Part shown: positions 47,553 through 56,213 of the stretch, one piece after another
Layout: the number at the start of each line of letters is the position of its first letter
Numbering within the stretch: position 1 is the stretch's first letter
Assembly (NCBI GenBank): GCA_948524275.1
Contig: CAOSLI010000005.1
Span: 1 to 64,000 of the forward strand
Reading direction: 5' to 3'
Origin: an uncultured Clostridia bacterium
GTDB lineage: Bacteria; Bacillota; Clostridia; TANB77; CAG-508
Length of the DNA stretch: 64,000 nucleotides
The notes under the pieces: model-generated
What the model was told of the DNA's origin: nothing
Databases searched by the model: none
What the model saw: the letters and a program-made list of their open reading frames with translations, nothing else
Position numbers and translations under genes: made by a program

Positions 47553-49236
47553 TTGAAAAATAAGAAAGAGAAAATTATAACTTTAATATGTATATTGATA
47601 GCTTCTATATTTGTAGGACTTCCTTTACTTAAATTTAACGCACAATATGATGATGGAATTCAGCACATTTATAGACTAATTGGAAGTATTCAATCTATAG
47701 AAGAAAAAGGACTAATATTTCCAGCCATTATGCAGAATTTATGTAATGGATTTGGATATTCGTGGAATCTATTTTATAGCCCACTTACAAGTTATGTACC
47801 ATTAATATTTAGAATTTTTGGTTTTTCTTTTGAAAATTGTATAAAGCTATTTATGTTTTGCACATCGATTTTATCTGGATATGCAATGTATTTCTTTATG
47901 AAAAAGATTCTAAAAAAGAGAACAGACATTACAGATGAAAGAAAAAATGTAATTGCATTATTGGGGGCATGTCTTTATATTTTTGCACCATATAGACTAA
48001 ATGATATGTATATAAGAGTAGCAGTTGCTGAACTTGCATCATTTATATTTATACCAATTGTATTTAATGGTTTATACAGCATAATAAATGACGAAAAGAA
48101 AAGCTACATCCTTTCAATTGGTGTAATCCGGAATAGTGCTATCACATACACTTATTACATTTTATCTAGCAATAATTTGTGCAATCTATGTTATTTTTAA
48201 TATAAAAAAGATAAAGAAAAAGCAAATAATAGAATTAGCAAGCAACCTAGGACTAGCCTTATTAGTTACAGCTTTTTACACTGTACCACTTATAGAAAGC
48301 AAATTATCATGTGAATATGAAGTATTTAAAAGTAGCCATATGTTAAGAGAAAATGTCTTAATTGGATGTAAAGTAAGTCCGCTAGAACTTTTATTTATTA
48401 AAGAAAATAGAATGGCATATTTTATTGGCATTCCTGTGATAGCAGGATTGTTGCTTACTCCACTTATGATTAGAAATAAGAAAATAGAAAATAAGATATC
48501 ATATTTTTTCTTTTTAGTAACAGGAATTTTATGCGTAATATTAACAATGGATTTTGTACCATTTGAGAAATTTCCAAGCTTTATGACAATGATGCAATTT
48601 TCATTTAGATTATTAGAATTCTCATCATTTTTCTTAAGCGTCATTGCAAGCTTAAACTGGGGACTATCATTTAAGAAATCTAATATGGTATTTATGATAA
48701 TTATTGTAATGGTAATGGCTGATTTGTTAATACCAATAGTTAAAAATATTGATTTTGGTGATAGATATATTGATGAAGAAACTTTAATTCAAGGAGTACC
48801 TGTAACAGAAAGAACGGGAAGAGTTCATGCAGGATGTGCTAGTTTTGAATATCTTCCAAGTAAAGCATTTCAAAATAGAAGTTATATAGAAAGTAGAGAA
48901 GACTTGCCTATTATATTAGATGGAAATGCCGAGATTACAGATTACCAAAAGAATGGGACTAATTGTTCTTTTAAAATAAAAGGCTATGGAAAAATAGAAT
49001 TGCCATACATTTATTATATTGGCTATACAGCCAGAATGGGAGATACAAAGTTAAAGATAACAGAGTCAGATAAAGGATTCTTGCAAATTGATATAACAGA
49101 GGAATTGATAAATGGAGATGTAAAAATTTCATATGAAGGATCAGCCTCTATGAAAATTTCTGCAATAATTTCTACTTTTGGAATTGTAATTTTATTTATA
49201 TGTTGTATAAAGCTTTACAATACTAAAGAGGTGTGA
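47553..49236 (+). CDS. YfhO/PTPS-related polytopic membrane protein 2, continued through a CGG +1 shift
   Basis: About 560 residues, paralogue of the preceding gene. TTG start at 47553 after AAGGAG. QYDDGIQHIYRLIGSIQSI and NGFGYSWNLFYSPL near residues 32-75 are the family's acidic/His and aromatic motifs. At codon 193 zero frame is ATC CGG AAT and stops at 48200; skipping the C gives GGA ATA GTG CTA TCA CAT (GIVLSHTLIT), then further helices and a C-terminal beta domain, ending at 49236. The first and second YfhO-like genes probably arose by duplication. Confidence 0.82.
48129..48132 (+). other. Putative CGGN +1 recoding site 7 (CGGA, YfhO-like 2)
   Basis: Zero frame GTA ATC CGG AAT; +1 frame ATC (C) GGA ATA GTG. 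Aligns with site 6: IGAV-shift-LILSH against IGVI-shift-IVLSH. Confidence 0.87.
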
Positions 49237-49327
49237 TATCATAGATAACATCTAAGTGCATTTTATATGTGCTAGGCAAAATAATTCGCTTATAACTATA
49301 GCGAAAATACTTAAGGGGGAAAAGCAT

Positions 49328-49621
49328 ATGACATTAGATGAAAAGGATAAGATTCGGAGAAAAATTGATGAACCTATAACAGAAGGTGCAAAGAAATTTA
49401 TCGAAGAATATTTAATTCCTTGGTTTGAACGAAACAAGAAGGACTATTGTTGCCAAACAAGTATAATTTGCATTTATGAGACATCGGAAATACCGTCAAA
49501 GTTTAATTATGCAATGGTAAGGGAGGCAGCCAAAATAGCGAAGGACTATGGCATAACTGCCGAAAAAGTTAGTAGCGTTGGACAAAGGGGCTATAGCTTT
49601 AGGTATAATAGACAAACCTAA
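49328..49621 (+). CDS. Unassigned 97-residue protein with an in-frame CGG
   Basis: ATG 49328 after AAGGGGGAAAAGC. Codon 10 is CGG (49355-49357) and must be read in frame here, since +1 would stop seven codons later. The residue reads as Arg in KIRRKIDEP. It also uses CGA (FERNKK), which makes codon choice slightly unlike its neighbours. No family recognised. It may be recently acquired, or the recoding may not be complete. Confidence 0.55.
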   Translation: MTLDEKDKIRRKIDEPITEGAKKFIEEYLIPWFERNKKDYCCQTSIICIYETSEIPSKFNYAMVREAAKIAKDYGITAEKVSSVGQRGYSFRYNRQT

Positions 49622-49734
49622 TGCGAGATTATCTTTTGAAAGTTTCTAAATTTCCCTAATTTGCTGATGGTAAAACTCTATTAAAAGAGGATCACTGTCA
49701 GCATTTTTATTTTATGTTTATTTAAAGAATATTA

Positions 49735-49763
49735 TTGACAAAACAGTGGTAAAATGGTAATAT
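49735..49763 (+). promoter_or_regulatory. suf operon promoter
   Basis: TTGACA, 17-base spacer, TAATAT, about 80 bases before sufC. Confidence 0.75.
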
Positions 49764-49767
49764 TATA

Positions 49768-49787
49768 ATGTTAGACTAATCTAACAT
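49768..49787 (+). promoter_or_regulatory. Perfect palindrome at the suf transcription start (putative operator)
   Basis: ATGTTAGA-CTAA-TCTAACAT, 8-bp arms, beginning five bases after the -10 box. Its place at the start site suits a repressor; an Rrf2/IscR-type iron-sulfur regulator is a natural guess for a suf operon, but the regulator is not in the window. Confidence 0.55.
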
Positions 49788-49843
49788 CACGCGAAAAATT
49801 ATAAAATTATATAAATTAAATACTATTAGGAAGGGATACTTTT

Positions 49844-50575
49844 ATGGAATTATTAAATATAAACAATTTGTTTGCATGTGCTGGAGATAAAGGGATTTTA
49901 AAAGGTCTTAATTTAAAGATAAATAAAGGTGAAGTACATGTAATAATGGGACCAAATGGCGCAGGAAAGTCAACTTTAGCAAATATAATCTTAAGTAATC
50001 CACAGTATAAGATTACAAGTGGAGATATATGCTTTGAAGGAGAAAATATAAATAGTTTAAAAACAGATGAAAGAGCTAAAAAAGGAATCTTTATGTCATT
50101 TCAGACTCCAGAAGAAGTGCCTGGGATATCTGTTACTAATTTTTTAAAGACAGCTAAATGTGCTAAAACAGGAGAACCTATTAAAATATTAGCTTTCAAA
50201 AATGAGCTTGAAGAAAACATGAAAAAACTTGATATGAATCCATCATATTCGGTTCGTGATTTAAATGTAGGTTTTTCAGGTGGAGAAAAAAAGAAACTTG
50301 AAATTTTACAAATGCTTACATTAAATCCAAAACTTGCAATACTTGATGAGACTGATTCTGGACTAGATGTTGATGCAATTAAAACAGTATCTAAAGGAAT
50401 TAGCATGTACAAAAATGATGAAAACGCAGTGCTTATAATAACTCATGGAACAAAGATTTTGGAAAACATAAAAGTTGATTTTGTGCACATTCTTGTAGAT
50501 GGAAAGATTGTTAAAACAGGGGATAGCAGTTTAGCAGAAGAAATTGAGAAGGAAGGTTATTCTAAGTTTATTTAA
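49844..50575 (+). CDS. sufC: Fe-S cluster assembly ATPase SufC
   Basis: 243 residues. Walker A GPNGAGKST (36-44), signature GFSGGEKKK near 144, Walker B LAILDETDSGLD near 165. Energises the SufB-SufD scaffold. AGGAAGGGA precedes ATG 49844. First gene of sufCBDSU. Confidence 0.96.
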   Translation: MELLNINNLFACAGDKGILKGLNLKINKGEVHVIMGPNGAGKSTLANIILSNPQYKITSGDICFEGENINSLKTDERAKKGIFMSFQTPEEVPGISVTNFLKTAKCAKTGEPIKILAFKNELEENMKKLDMNPSYSVRDLNVGFSGGEKKKLEILQMLTLNPKLAILDETDSGLDVDAIKTVSKGISMYKNDENAVLIITHGTKILENIKVDFVHILVDGKIVKTGDSSLAEEIEKEGYSKFI

Positions 50576-50577
50576 TT

Positions 50578-50689
50578 TTCAACCATAGGGGAAACCATAG
50601 GGGAAACCATAGGGGACGCGCACTTTTGGTTGACCATTTGGGACAGGTTACATAACATCGACCAAAAGTGCACGTCCCTATTGGTTGAA
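50578..50689 (+). repeat. Dispersed palindromic repeat with a 12-base tandem (sufC-sufB gap)
   Basis: Three tandem copies of AACCATAGGGGA lead into the family core (GGGGACGCGCACTTTTGGTT, GGGACAGGTTACATAACAT, then the inverted arm CCAAAAGTGCACGTCCC) ending TTGGTTGAA. Confidence 0.8.
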
Positions 50690-50711
50690 CTGAGTAAAAA
50701 GGAGAAAGGTA

Positions 50712-52109
50712 ATGCCTAAAACTAAAATAGAAGAGATGGACAGAAACATCTACAATATAAAAAATAAAGATGAATACAGTTATAAAACAATAGGATTAAC
50801 TGAAGATGTCATACGAGATATATCTAGGAGAAAAGACGAGCCAGATTGGATGTTAGATATAAGATTAAATGCATTAGAGACATATGACAAATTAGACATG
50901 CCAACATGGGGACCAGATTTAAGCGAATTACACATGAGTAAAATTGCAACATATGTAAAACCTAAATCTGATATGAAAAAAACTTGGGATGATGTGCCAG
51001 ATGATATAAAAAATACATTTGATGCATTAGGAATACCAGAAGCAGAAAAGACATCTTTAGCGGGAGTTGGAGCTCAATATGACTCAGAGATAGTTTATCA
51101 TAGTATAAAAGAAGAACTTGTAAAACAAGGAGTAATATATACTGATTTTGACACGGCGGTCAAAGAATATCCTGATTTAGTAAGAGAGTATTTTACTAAA
51201 TGTGTGCCTATTACAGACCACAAGTTTATAGCGCTTCATTATGCGGTATGGTCAGGTGGTTCTTTTGTCTATGTTCCAAAAGGAATAAAAGTGGACATCC
51301 CGCTACAATCATATTTTAGATTAAATGCACCAGGAGCAGGACAATTTGAGCATACACTAATAATTGTTGATGAGGGCGCTAGCTTGCAATTTATTGAAGG
51401 TTGTTCAGCTCCAAAATATAATGAAATAAATTTGCATGCAGGATGTGTAGAATTATTTGTAAAAGATAATAGTTACCTTAGATATTCAACAATAGAGAAC
51501 TGGTCAAAAAACATGATGAACCTTAATACGAAGAAAGCAATAGTTGGAAAAAACGGAAAAATTGAATGGGTTACAGGATCATTTGGATCTAAGATTTCAA
51601 TGTTATATCCAATGAGCATTTTGAATGGAGAAAATGCGATATGTGAATTTACAGGAATATCATTTGCAGGAAAAGGACAAGATTTAGACACAGGACTTAA
51701 GATAGTTCATAATGCGCCTAATACTTCATCAGTTGTAAACTCAAAATCGATTTCAAAATCTGGTGGAGCATGTACATTTAGAAGTAATGTATGGGTTAGA
51801 CCAATTGCTAAAGACTCTAAAGTAACTGTATCGTGTGAATCACTTATGCTTGATAGCGAATCTCGATCTGACACAATACCAGTAAATAATATAGAAACCG
51901 ACGAAGTAGAATTTTCACATGAAGCGAAGATTGGAAAAATATCAGACCAAGCAATATTTTATTTGATGTCAAGAGGCATATCAGAAGAAGAAGCAAAGGC
52001 AATGATTGTTAGAGGATTTGCAGACCCAATATCAAAGGCACTTCCAGTCGAATATGCGGTAGAAATGAACAACTTAATCAATTTGGAACTAGACGGAAGC
52101 ATAGGATAA
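50712..52109 (+). CDS. sufB: Fe-S cluster scaffold SufB
   Basis: 465 residues, normal SufB length, with the beta-helix core and C-terminal SRSDTIPVNNIET and EAKIGKISDQAIFYLMSRG segments. Scaffold of the SufBC2D complex. AAAAAGGAGAAAGG precedes ATG 50712. Confidence 0.96.
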   Translation: MPKTKIEEMDRNIYNIKNKDEYSYKTIGLTEDVIRDISRRKDEPDWMLDIRLNALETYDKLDMPTWGPDLSELHMSKIATYVKPKSDMKKTWDDVPDDIKNTFDALGIPEAEKTSLAGVGAQYDSEIVYHSIKEELVKQGVIYTDFDTAVKEYPDLVREYFTKCVPITDHKFIALHYAVWSGGSFVYVPKGIKVDIPLQSYFRLNAPGAGQFEHTLIIVDEGASLQFIEGCSAPKYNEINLHAGCVELFVKDNSYLRYSTIENWSKNMMNLNTKKAIVGKNGKIEWVTGSFGSKISMLYPMSILNGENAICEFTGISFAGKGQDLDTGLKIVHNAPNTSSVVNSKSISKSGGACTFRSNVWVRPIAKDSKVTVSCESLMLDSESRSDTIPVNNIETDEVEFSHEAKIGKISDQAIFYLMSRGISEEEAKAMIVRGFADPISKALPVEYAVEMNNLINLELDGSIG

Positions 52110-52168
52110 TTCAACCAAGGGGACGGGCCTTTTGGTCGACCAGAGGGACAGGTCTTTGTAGTTGGACA
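52110..52168 (+). repeat. Dispersed palindromic repeat, partial (sufB-sufD gap)
   Basis: Left arm TTCAACCAAGGGGACGGGCC, TTTTGGTCGACC and GGGACAGGTCTTTGTAGTT; the right arm is lost. Confidence 0.65.
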
Positions 52169-52186
52169 AATTAAAGAGGAGAAAAG

Positions 52187-53227
52187 ATGGAAAAAATGAC
52201 TTTAAACGATACGCCAGTTAGAACGGCCAAGAATTTTGGAATAAATGACATAACATTAGACATAGAAATTCCTGAAATCAGAGAATTTAATAATTGTATG
52301 ATTATATCATATGAAAGTGACAGCTTTAAAATGAGTGACCTATTTATGGGTGTGTCAAAGAAAAAAATAACTACAAAAATAGGACTAGAACTTAATAAAA
52401 ATTATGGCATAACATTAACTGTACCAGAGGGTGTAAATATAGAGAAGCCAATAATATTAGACTTTGACTTAGATGAAGAAAATAGTGTTTTAATTGATAA
52501 TATCAAAATTGTTATGGAGAAAAATTCGGAAGCTGATTTTATATTGAAATATAATACTAATGAGAGTAAATGTTTTCATTACTTAAAGCAAGAGACTATT
52601 TTAAAAGAAAATTCTAAATGTAGCATAACCATTGCTAATATGTTAATACAAGAATCAGAGAGTTTTATTGCTATTGAAAATAAAATAGAGGCAAGTGCTA
52701 AGTTAGAACATATAATTGTTGATTTTGGCGGAGATAAGAAGATATCGAATTATTATTCAAAGATAGAAGGAGATTTTGCAGAAAATAATTTGAAAACAAT
52801 TTATTTAGGAAACAATAACGATACAATCGACATAAACTATAATATAGATATTGTAGGCGAAAATGCAATATGCAATATTGAAACTCAGGGAGCATTGAAT
52901 GATAGCTCTTACAAGAACTTCAAAGGAACAATAGATTTTAAAAAAGGGTGTACGAAGGCTAAAGGAATAGAAAATGAAAACTGTATGATACTATCTGAAA
53001 GTGCTAAATCTAAATCACTTCCAATGTTACTTTGCCATGAAGAAGATGTAGAAGGTGAGCATGGAGTATCATCAGGTAAAATAGATGAGGCAAAGTTATT
53101 TTATATAATGACAAAAGGTATATCTTATGAAGATGCTAAAAAGCTAATTGTTAAAGCCAATTTTAGTAATATAATAAGAGAAATTAAAGATGAAGAATTA
53201 CAAAAGGAAATTATAGAAAAAATTTAG
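52187..53227 (+). CDS. sufD: Fe-S cluster assembly protein SufD
   Basis: 346 residues. Right-handed beta-helix protein with C-terminal HEEDVEGEHGVSSGKIDEAKLFYIMTKGIS, the conserved SufD/SufB end. Divergent in the N-terminal half, which is common. AGAGGAGAAAAG precedes ATG 52187. Confidence 0.92.
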   Translation: MEKMTLNDTPVRTAKNFGINDITLDIEIPEIREFNNCMIISYESDSFKMSDLFMGVSKKKITTKIGLELNKNYGITLTVPEGVNIEKPIILDFDLDEENSVLIDNIKIVMEKNSEADFILKYNTNESKCFHYLKQETILKENSKCSITIANMLIQESESFIAIENKIEASAKLEHIIVDFGGDKKISNYYSKIEGDFAENNLKTIYLGNNNDTIDINYNIDIVGENAICNIETQGALNDSSYKNFKGTIDFKKGCTKAKGIENENCMILSESAKSKSLPMLLCHEEDVEGEHGVSSGKIDEAKLFYIMTKGISYEDAKKLIVKANFSNIIREIKDEELQKEIIEKI

Positions 53228-53243
53228 AAATATTATGAGGAGT

Positions 53244-53270
53244 AAATCAAGGCCCATCCCCTTGGTTGAA
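53244..53270 (+). repeat. Remnant of the dispersed palindromic repeat (sufD-sufS gap)
   Basis: AAATCAAGG-cccatcc-CCTTGGTTGAA, a small hairpin with the family's terminal sequence. It ends just before the sufS ribosome site. Confidence 0.6.
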
Positions 53271-53282
53271 AAAGGAGAAAAG

Positions 53283-54503
53283 ATGACAAACTACGAAATT
53301 CGAAAAGATTTTCCAATATTAAATAATCAGAATATTGCTTATTTAGATAGCGCTGCAACGACTCAAAAGCCAGTGCAAGTCATAGATGCAGTAAATAGAT
53401 ATTACAAAAATGATAATGCTAACCCACATAGAGGTGCATATAAACTAAGCATAAGGGCTACTGAGGTTTATGATGAAGCGAGAAAAAAAGTAGCTAATTT
53501 CATAAACGCAAAAATGCCAGACGAAATTGTGTTTACAAGAAATGCAACTGAAAGCTTAAATTTAGTTGCATATAGTTATGGTTTGGAAAATATAAAAAGG
53601 CAAGACAAAATAGTTTTATCAATCATGGAACATCATTCGAATCTTGTTCCATGGCAAAATGTTGCAAGGCGAACAGGTGCTAGTTTGGAATATATGTATA
53701 CAAATAGCGAAGGTAGGATTACTAATGATGAAATATATAAAAGGATTGTTCCAGGAGTTAAAATTGTTGGAATTACGCATGTTTCAAATGTACTTGGTAC
53801 AATAAATCCAGTAAAGGAAATAGTAAAAAGAGCTCACAGTGTGGGGGCAATTGTAGTTGTTGATGCATCACAAAGTGTGCCACATATGAAAGTTGACGTG
53901 CAAGATTTGGATGCTGATTTTCTAGTATTTTCAGGACATAAAATGTTATCTCCATTAGGTATTGGTGTATTATATGGAAAGAAAAATATACTCGATCAAA
54001 TGGTTCCATTTTTATTTGGTGGAGATATGATTGAATATGTATATGAACAAAAAACTACTTTTGCACCAACTCCAACAAAGTTTGAAGCAGGTACTCAAAA
54101 TGTAGGTGGGGCAGTAGGTTTATCAGCAGCGATTGATTATCTAAACAAAGTTGGAATGGATAATATAGAAAAGATTGAAAAGAACTTAACAATATATGCC
54201 TTAGATAAACTTCAAAAATTAGATTTTGTAACGATATATGGTACTAAAAATGTAGAAACTCATGCAGGTGTTATTTCATTTAATGTAAATGGAGTACATC
54301 CACATGATGTTGCAAGTGTGCTTGATAGCCAAAATGTTTGCATTCGCTCAGGAAATCATTGTGCACAACCATTACTAAGGTATATGGGAATTGATTCAAC
54401 CTGTAGAGCAAGTTTATATATCTATAATACAAAGGAAGACATTGATAGATTAGTGCAGGCTTTAATCAAGACTAGAGATATGTTTGCAAAATGGATTAAA
54501 TAG
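53283..54503 (+). CDS. sufS: Cysteine desulfurase SufS
   Basis: 406 residues from ATG 53283 (AAAAAGGAGAAAAG); an upstream frame extension is only repeat sequence. PLP lysine in FSGHKMLSPLGIG near residue 220; catalytic Cys in RSGNHCAQPLLRYMG near 360. Mobilises sulfur from cysteine to SufU. Confidence 0.96.
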   Translation: MTNYEIRKDFPILNNQNIAYLDSAATTQKPVQVIDAVNRYYKNDNANPHRGAYKLSIRATEVYDEARKKVANFINAKMPDEIVFTRNATESLNLVAYSYGLENIKRQDKIVLSIMEHHSNLVPWQNVARRTGASLEYMYTNSEGRITNDEIYKRIVPGVKIVGITHVSNVLGTINPVKEIVKRAHSVGAIVVVDASQSVPHMKVDVQDLDADFLVFSGHKMLSPLGIGVLYGKKNILDQMVPFLFGGDMIEYVYEQKTTFAPTPTKFEAGTQNVGGAVGLSAAIDYLNKVGMDNIEKIEKNLTIYALDKLQKLDFVTIYGTKNVETHAGVISFNVNGVHPHDVASVLDSQNVCIRSGNHCAQPLLRYMGIDSTCRASLYIYNTKEDIDRLVQALIKTRDMFAKWIK

Positions 54504-54517
54504 AGAGGGAAAATTAT

Positions 54518-54946
54518 ATGGACGATTTAGATTCAATATATACTGATATAATAATGGAACACAGTGTAAACACATACAACAAGCATAAATTAGATGGTGC
54601 AAGTGATACAGAACATGGACACAATCCAAGCTGCGGTGATGATATAACAATTGAAATAAAAATGAATGGCAACATTATAGAAGATTTAAGTTTTACAGGG
54701 CATGGATGCGCAATATCTCAGGCATCTACATCAATTATGATTGATTTATTAAAAGGTAAGACAAAAGAAGAAGCACTAAAACTTATAGATATATTTTTAA
54801 GAATGATAAAAAGGGAAGAGGTCTCAGAAGAAGAACTAGAACAAATAGAAGATGCGAGAGCCCTTAAAAATATAGCTAATATGCCTGCTAGAGTAAAATG
54901 TGCAGAGCTTGCTTGGTATACGATGGAAAAATTGTTAGAGAAATAA
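54518..54946 (+). CDS. sufU: Sulfur transfer protein SufU
   Basis: 142 residues, IscU-like zinc protein. Cysteines in NPSCGDDI (near 39), GHGCAIS (near 64) and VKCAELAW (near 128) are the three conserved ones. Receives persulfide from SufS. GAGAGGGAAAATT precedes ATG 54518. Confidence 0.94.
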   Translation: MDDLDSIYTDIIMEHSVNTYNKHKLDGASDTEHGHNPSCGDDITIEIKMNGNIIEDLSFTGHGCAISQASTSIMIDLLKGKTKEEALKLIDIFLRMIKREEVSEEELEQIEDARALKNIANMPARVKCAELAWYTMEKLLEK

Positions 54947-54951
54947 AAATA

Positions 54952-55004
54952 ATAAGAAATAGCTCAGATTTAATAAAGTGGATAATATTTGGGCTGTTTC
55001 TTAT
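54952..55004 (+). terminator. suf operon terminator
   Basis: ATAAGAAATAGCTC pairs imperfectly with GGGCTGTTTCTTAT; the T-tail is short (ATAATTT). Confidence 0.55.
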
Positions 55005-55051
55005 ATAATTTCTAAAAAAGAAAATATGCTGTAATTATTGGATAAATTGTA

Positions 55052-55080
55052 TTGACATATAAGTTTAAATATGGTAATAT
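55052..55080 (+). promoter_or_regulatory. Promoter of small RNA copy 2
   Basis: TTGACA, 17-base spacer, TAATAT; predicted start near 55088, about 30 bases before the structured core. Confidence 0.75.
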
Positions 55081-55087
55081 ATTGAAT

Positions 55088-55243
55088 AACAGCATAGTAA
55101 ATACATATAATATATAAAGGTTATTTAAGGGCAGAATATGAGGCAGCTGCCACGCCAGTGATGGTCTGAAAAGAGATGTAGGGTACGCCGTCCTACTAAA
55201 TAACCAAAATAAGAGAGATTTTATAAATCTCTCTTATATTTTT
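55088..55243 (+). ncRNA. Structured small RNA, copy 2 (family unassigned)
   Basis: Core at 55119-55205: 9-bp closing stem GGTTATTTA/TAAATAACC, inner stem GGCAG/CTGCC, linker TGAAAAGAGAT and stem GTAGG/CCTAC directly before the closing strand. Compared with copy 1 (2899-2982) the linker and the last stem are nearly identical, while the closing and inner stems differ but keep pairing. Own promoter and terminator, no gene downstream on the same strand, so it acts as an RNA by itself. Confidence 0.65.
55209..55243. terminator. Terminator shared by small RNA copy 2 and the convergent gene
   Basis: ATAAGAGAGATTT pairs with AAATCTCTCTTAT, followed by ATTTTTG. It reaches into the 3' end of the minus-strand gene ending at 55221. 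Confidence 0.75.
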
Positions 55244-55655
55244 GTATTCTATTTCTTTTTATACCATTTTCTAATTTACTTTTACTTATGGGATAAATAC
55301 TACGCAAAAATAAATCACCTTGTTGTTTAAGACGTATTGCCACAAGAGTCAAGTCGCCTAATTGTTTAATATATTCAATACTATTATTTTGTGGATTATA
55401 TCCTATGTAGTCTGGTCTGTTTATGATTTGTGGTATATTCTGCATACTATAGTTATAAGATTCTATATTTATGAAATCACTCTTATGTTTTTCACAATGT
55501 GAAATTCTATCATAAGCAAACTTTATATTTCGTGGCTTCATATCAATATTTAATGTATCTATTTGTTCTTGAGTTAATTCTCCAACTTTTACTATTTGCT
55601 TGTTTACTATAATTTTATCAATATTTAATTTAAACAAATTTATATTATCCTTCAT
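55221..55655 (-). CDS. PBECR-like putative nuclease, second copy
   Basis: 144 residues. ISHCEKHKSDF, NRPDYIGYNPQNNSIEYIK and VAIRLKQQGDLFLRSIYPISKSKLEN reproduce the spacing seen in the gene at 3013-3411 (His-rich helix, NPDYI, long strand, C-terminal SK/TRL). Also beside the structured RNA, but in the opposite orientation. Function by pattern only. Confidence 0.5.
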   Translation of the reverse strand: MKDNINLFKLNIDKIIVNKQIVKVGELTQEQIDTLNIDMKPRNIKFAYDRISHCEKHKSDFINIESYNYSMQNIPQIINRPDYIGYNPQNNSIEYIKQLGDLTLVAIRLKQQGDLFLRSIYPISKSKLENGIKRNRIQKYKRDL

Positions 55656-55768
55656 ATGGAAATATTATACATTAATTTACCAAAAATTACAATATATAAT
55701 TATGCATTTATAATAAAAAATATTATAAATATAAAGCTTATTATAAAGCATACACACAATACAAAATT

Positions 55769-55804
55769 AGCATACTTTACATAATATGCAAAGTATGCTA
55801 TAAT
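55769..55804 (+). promoter_or_regulatory. Promoter with an operator-like inverted repeat
   Basis: TTTACA (55776-55781), 17-base spacer and TATAAT (55799-55804). AGCATACTTT (55769-55778) and AAAGTATGCT (55790-55799) form a perfect inverted repeat over the -35 box and spacer, ideal for repression of the gene at 55861. Confidence 0.65.
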
Positions 55805-55860
55805 TATAAATACATGACAGTGTTCATGAATCTGAATTTTTACAACAGGAGGAAATACTT

Positions 55861-56196
55861 ATGAATGATCGGTGTTTTTGGCTTAAGGTGATTGGAGCGT
55901 TGGCGATAGTGGCGATACTGGCGGCAATAATATTGCCTATAATCGGCACTAGCTGCACCGGTGACACAGACACAGAAACAGACCATGTCTACAATTATGG
56001 AACTAATATCGCAAATTTTTATGACAATTTTAAAACGATTGATGATTCCAAATGTTTGTCGTATGACACTAATACGTATGTTATATACTACATATTCAAA
56101 CTTAGTGATTATGGCTACATGTCACCGTACATCAGCGAAAATGGTCACTTCTGCAGGTACATCGACGGCGAAATTATCGAGATAACCGAAGGTTAA
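55861..56196 (+). CDS. Small membrane-anchored protein of atypical composition
   Basis: 111 residues: one N-terminal membrane segment (about 8-30) then an acidic extracellular-like part with a Cys and several Tyr. Codon use (GCG, ATC, ACC, CTG, GGC) is far more GC-rich than its neighbours, and codon 4 is CGG read in frame. The ribosome site is a strong AGGAGG. It has its own promoter with inverted repeat and a GC-rich terminator. It was probably acquired from another organism. Confidence 0.6.
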   Translation: MNDRCFWLKVIGALAIVAILAAIILPIIGTSCTGDTDTETDHVYNYGTNIANFYDNFKTIDDSKCLSYDTNTYVIYYIFKLSDYGYMSPYISENGHFCRYIDGEIIEITEG

Positions 56197-56213
56197 AGAC
56201 CCAAAACACAACA

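Noticed and set aside
45774..49236. Each YfhO-like half as separate genes
   Set aside because: The downstream halves have no good ribosome site or start, and both families are single long polytopic proteins.
2899..55205. The structured small RNA as an unusual tRNA reading CGGN
   Set aside because: There is no T-loop consensus, no CCA-like end and the hairpin loops of the two copies differ; only one contains CCG.
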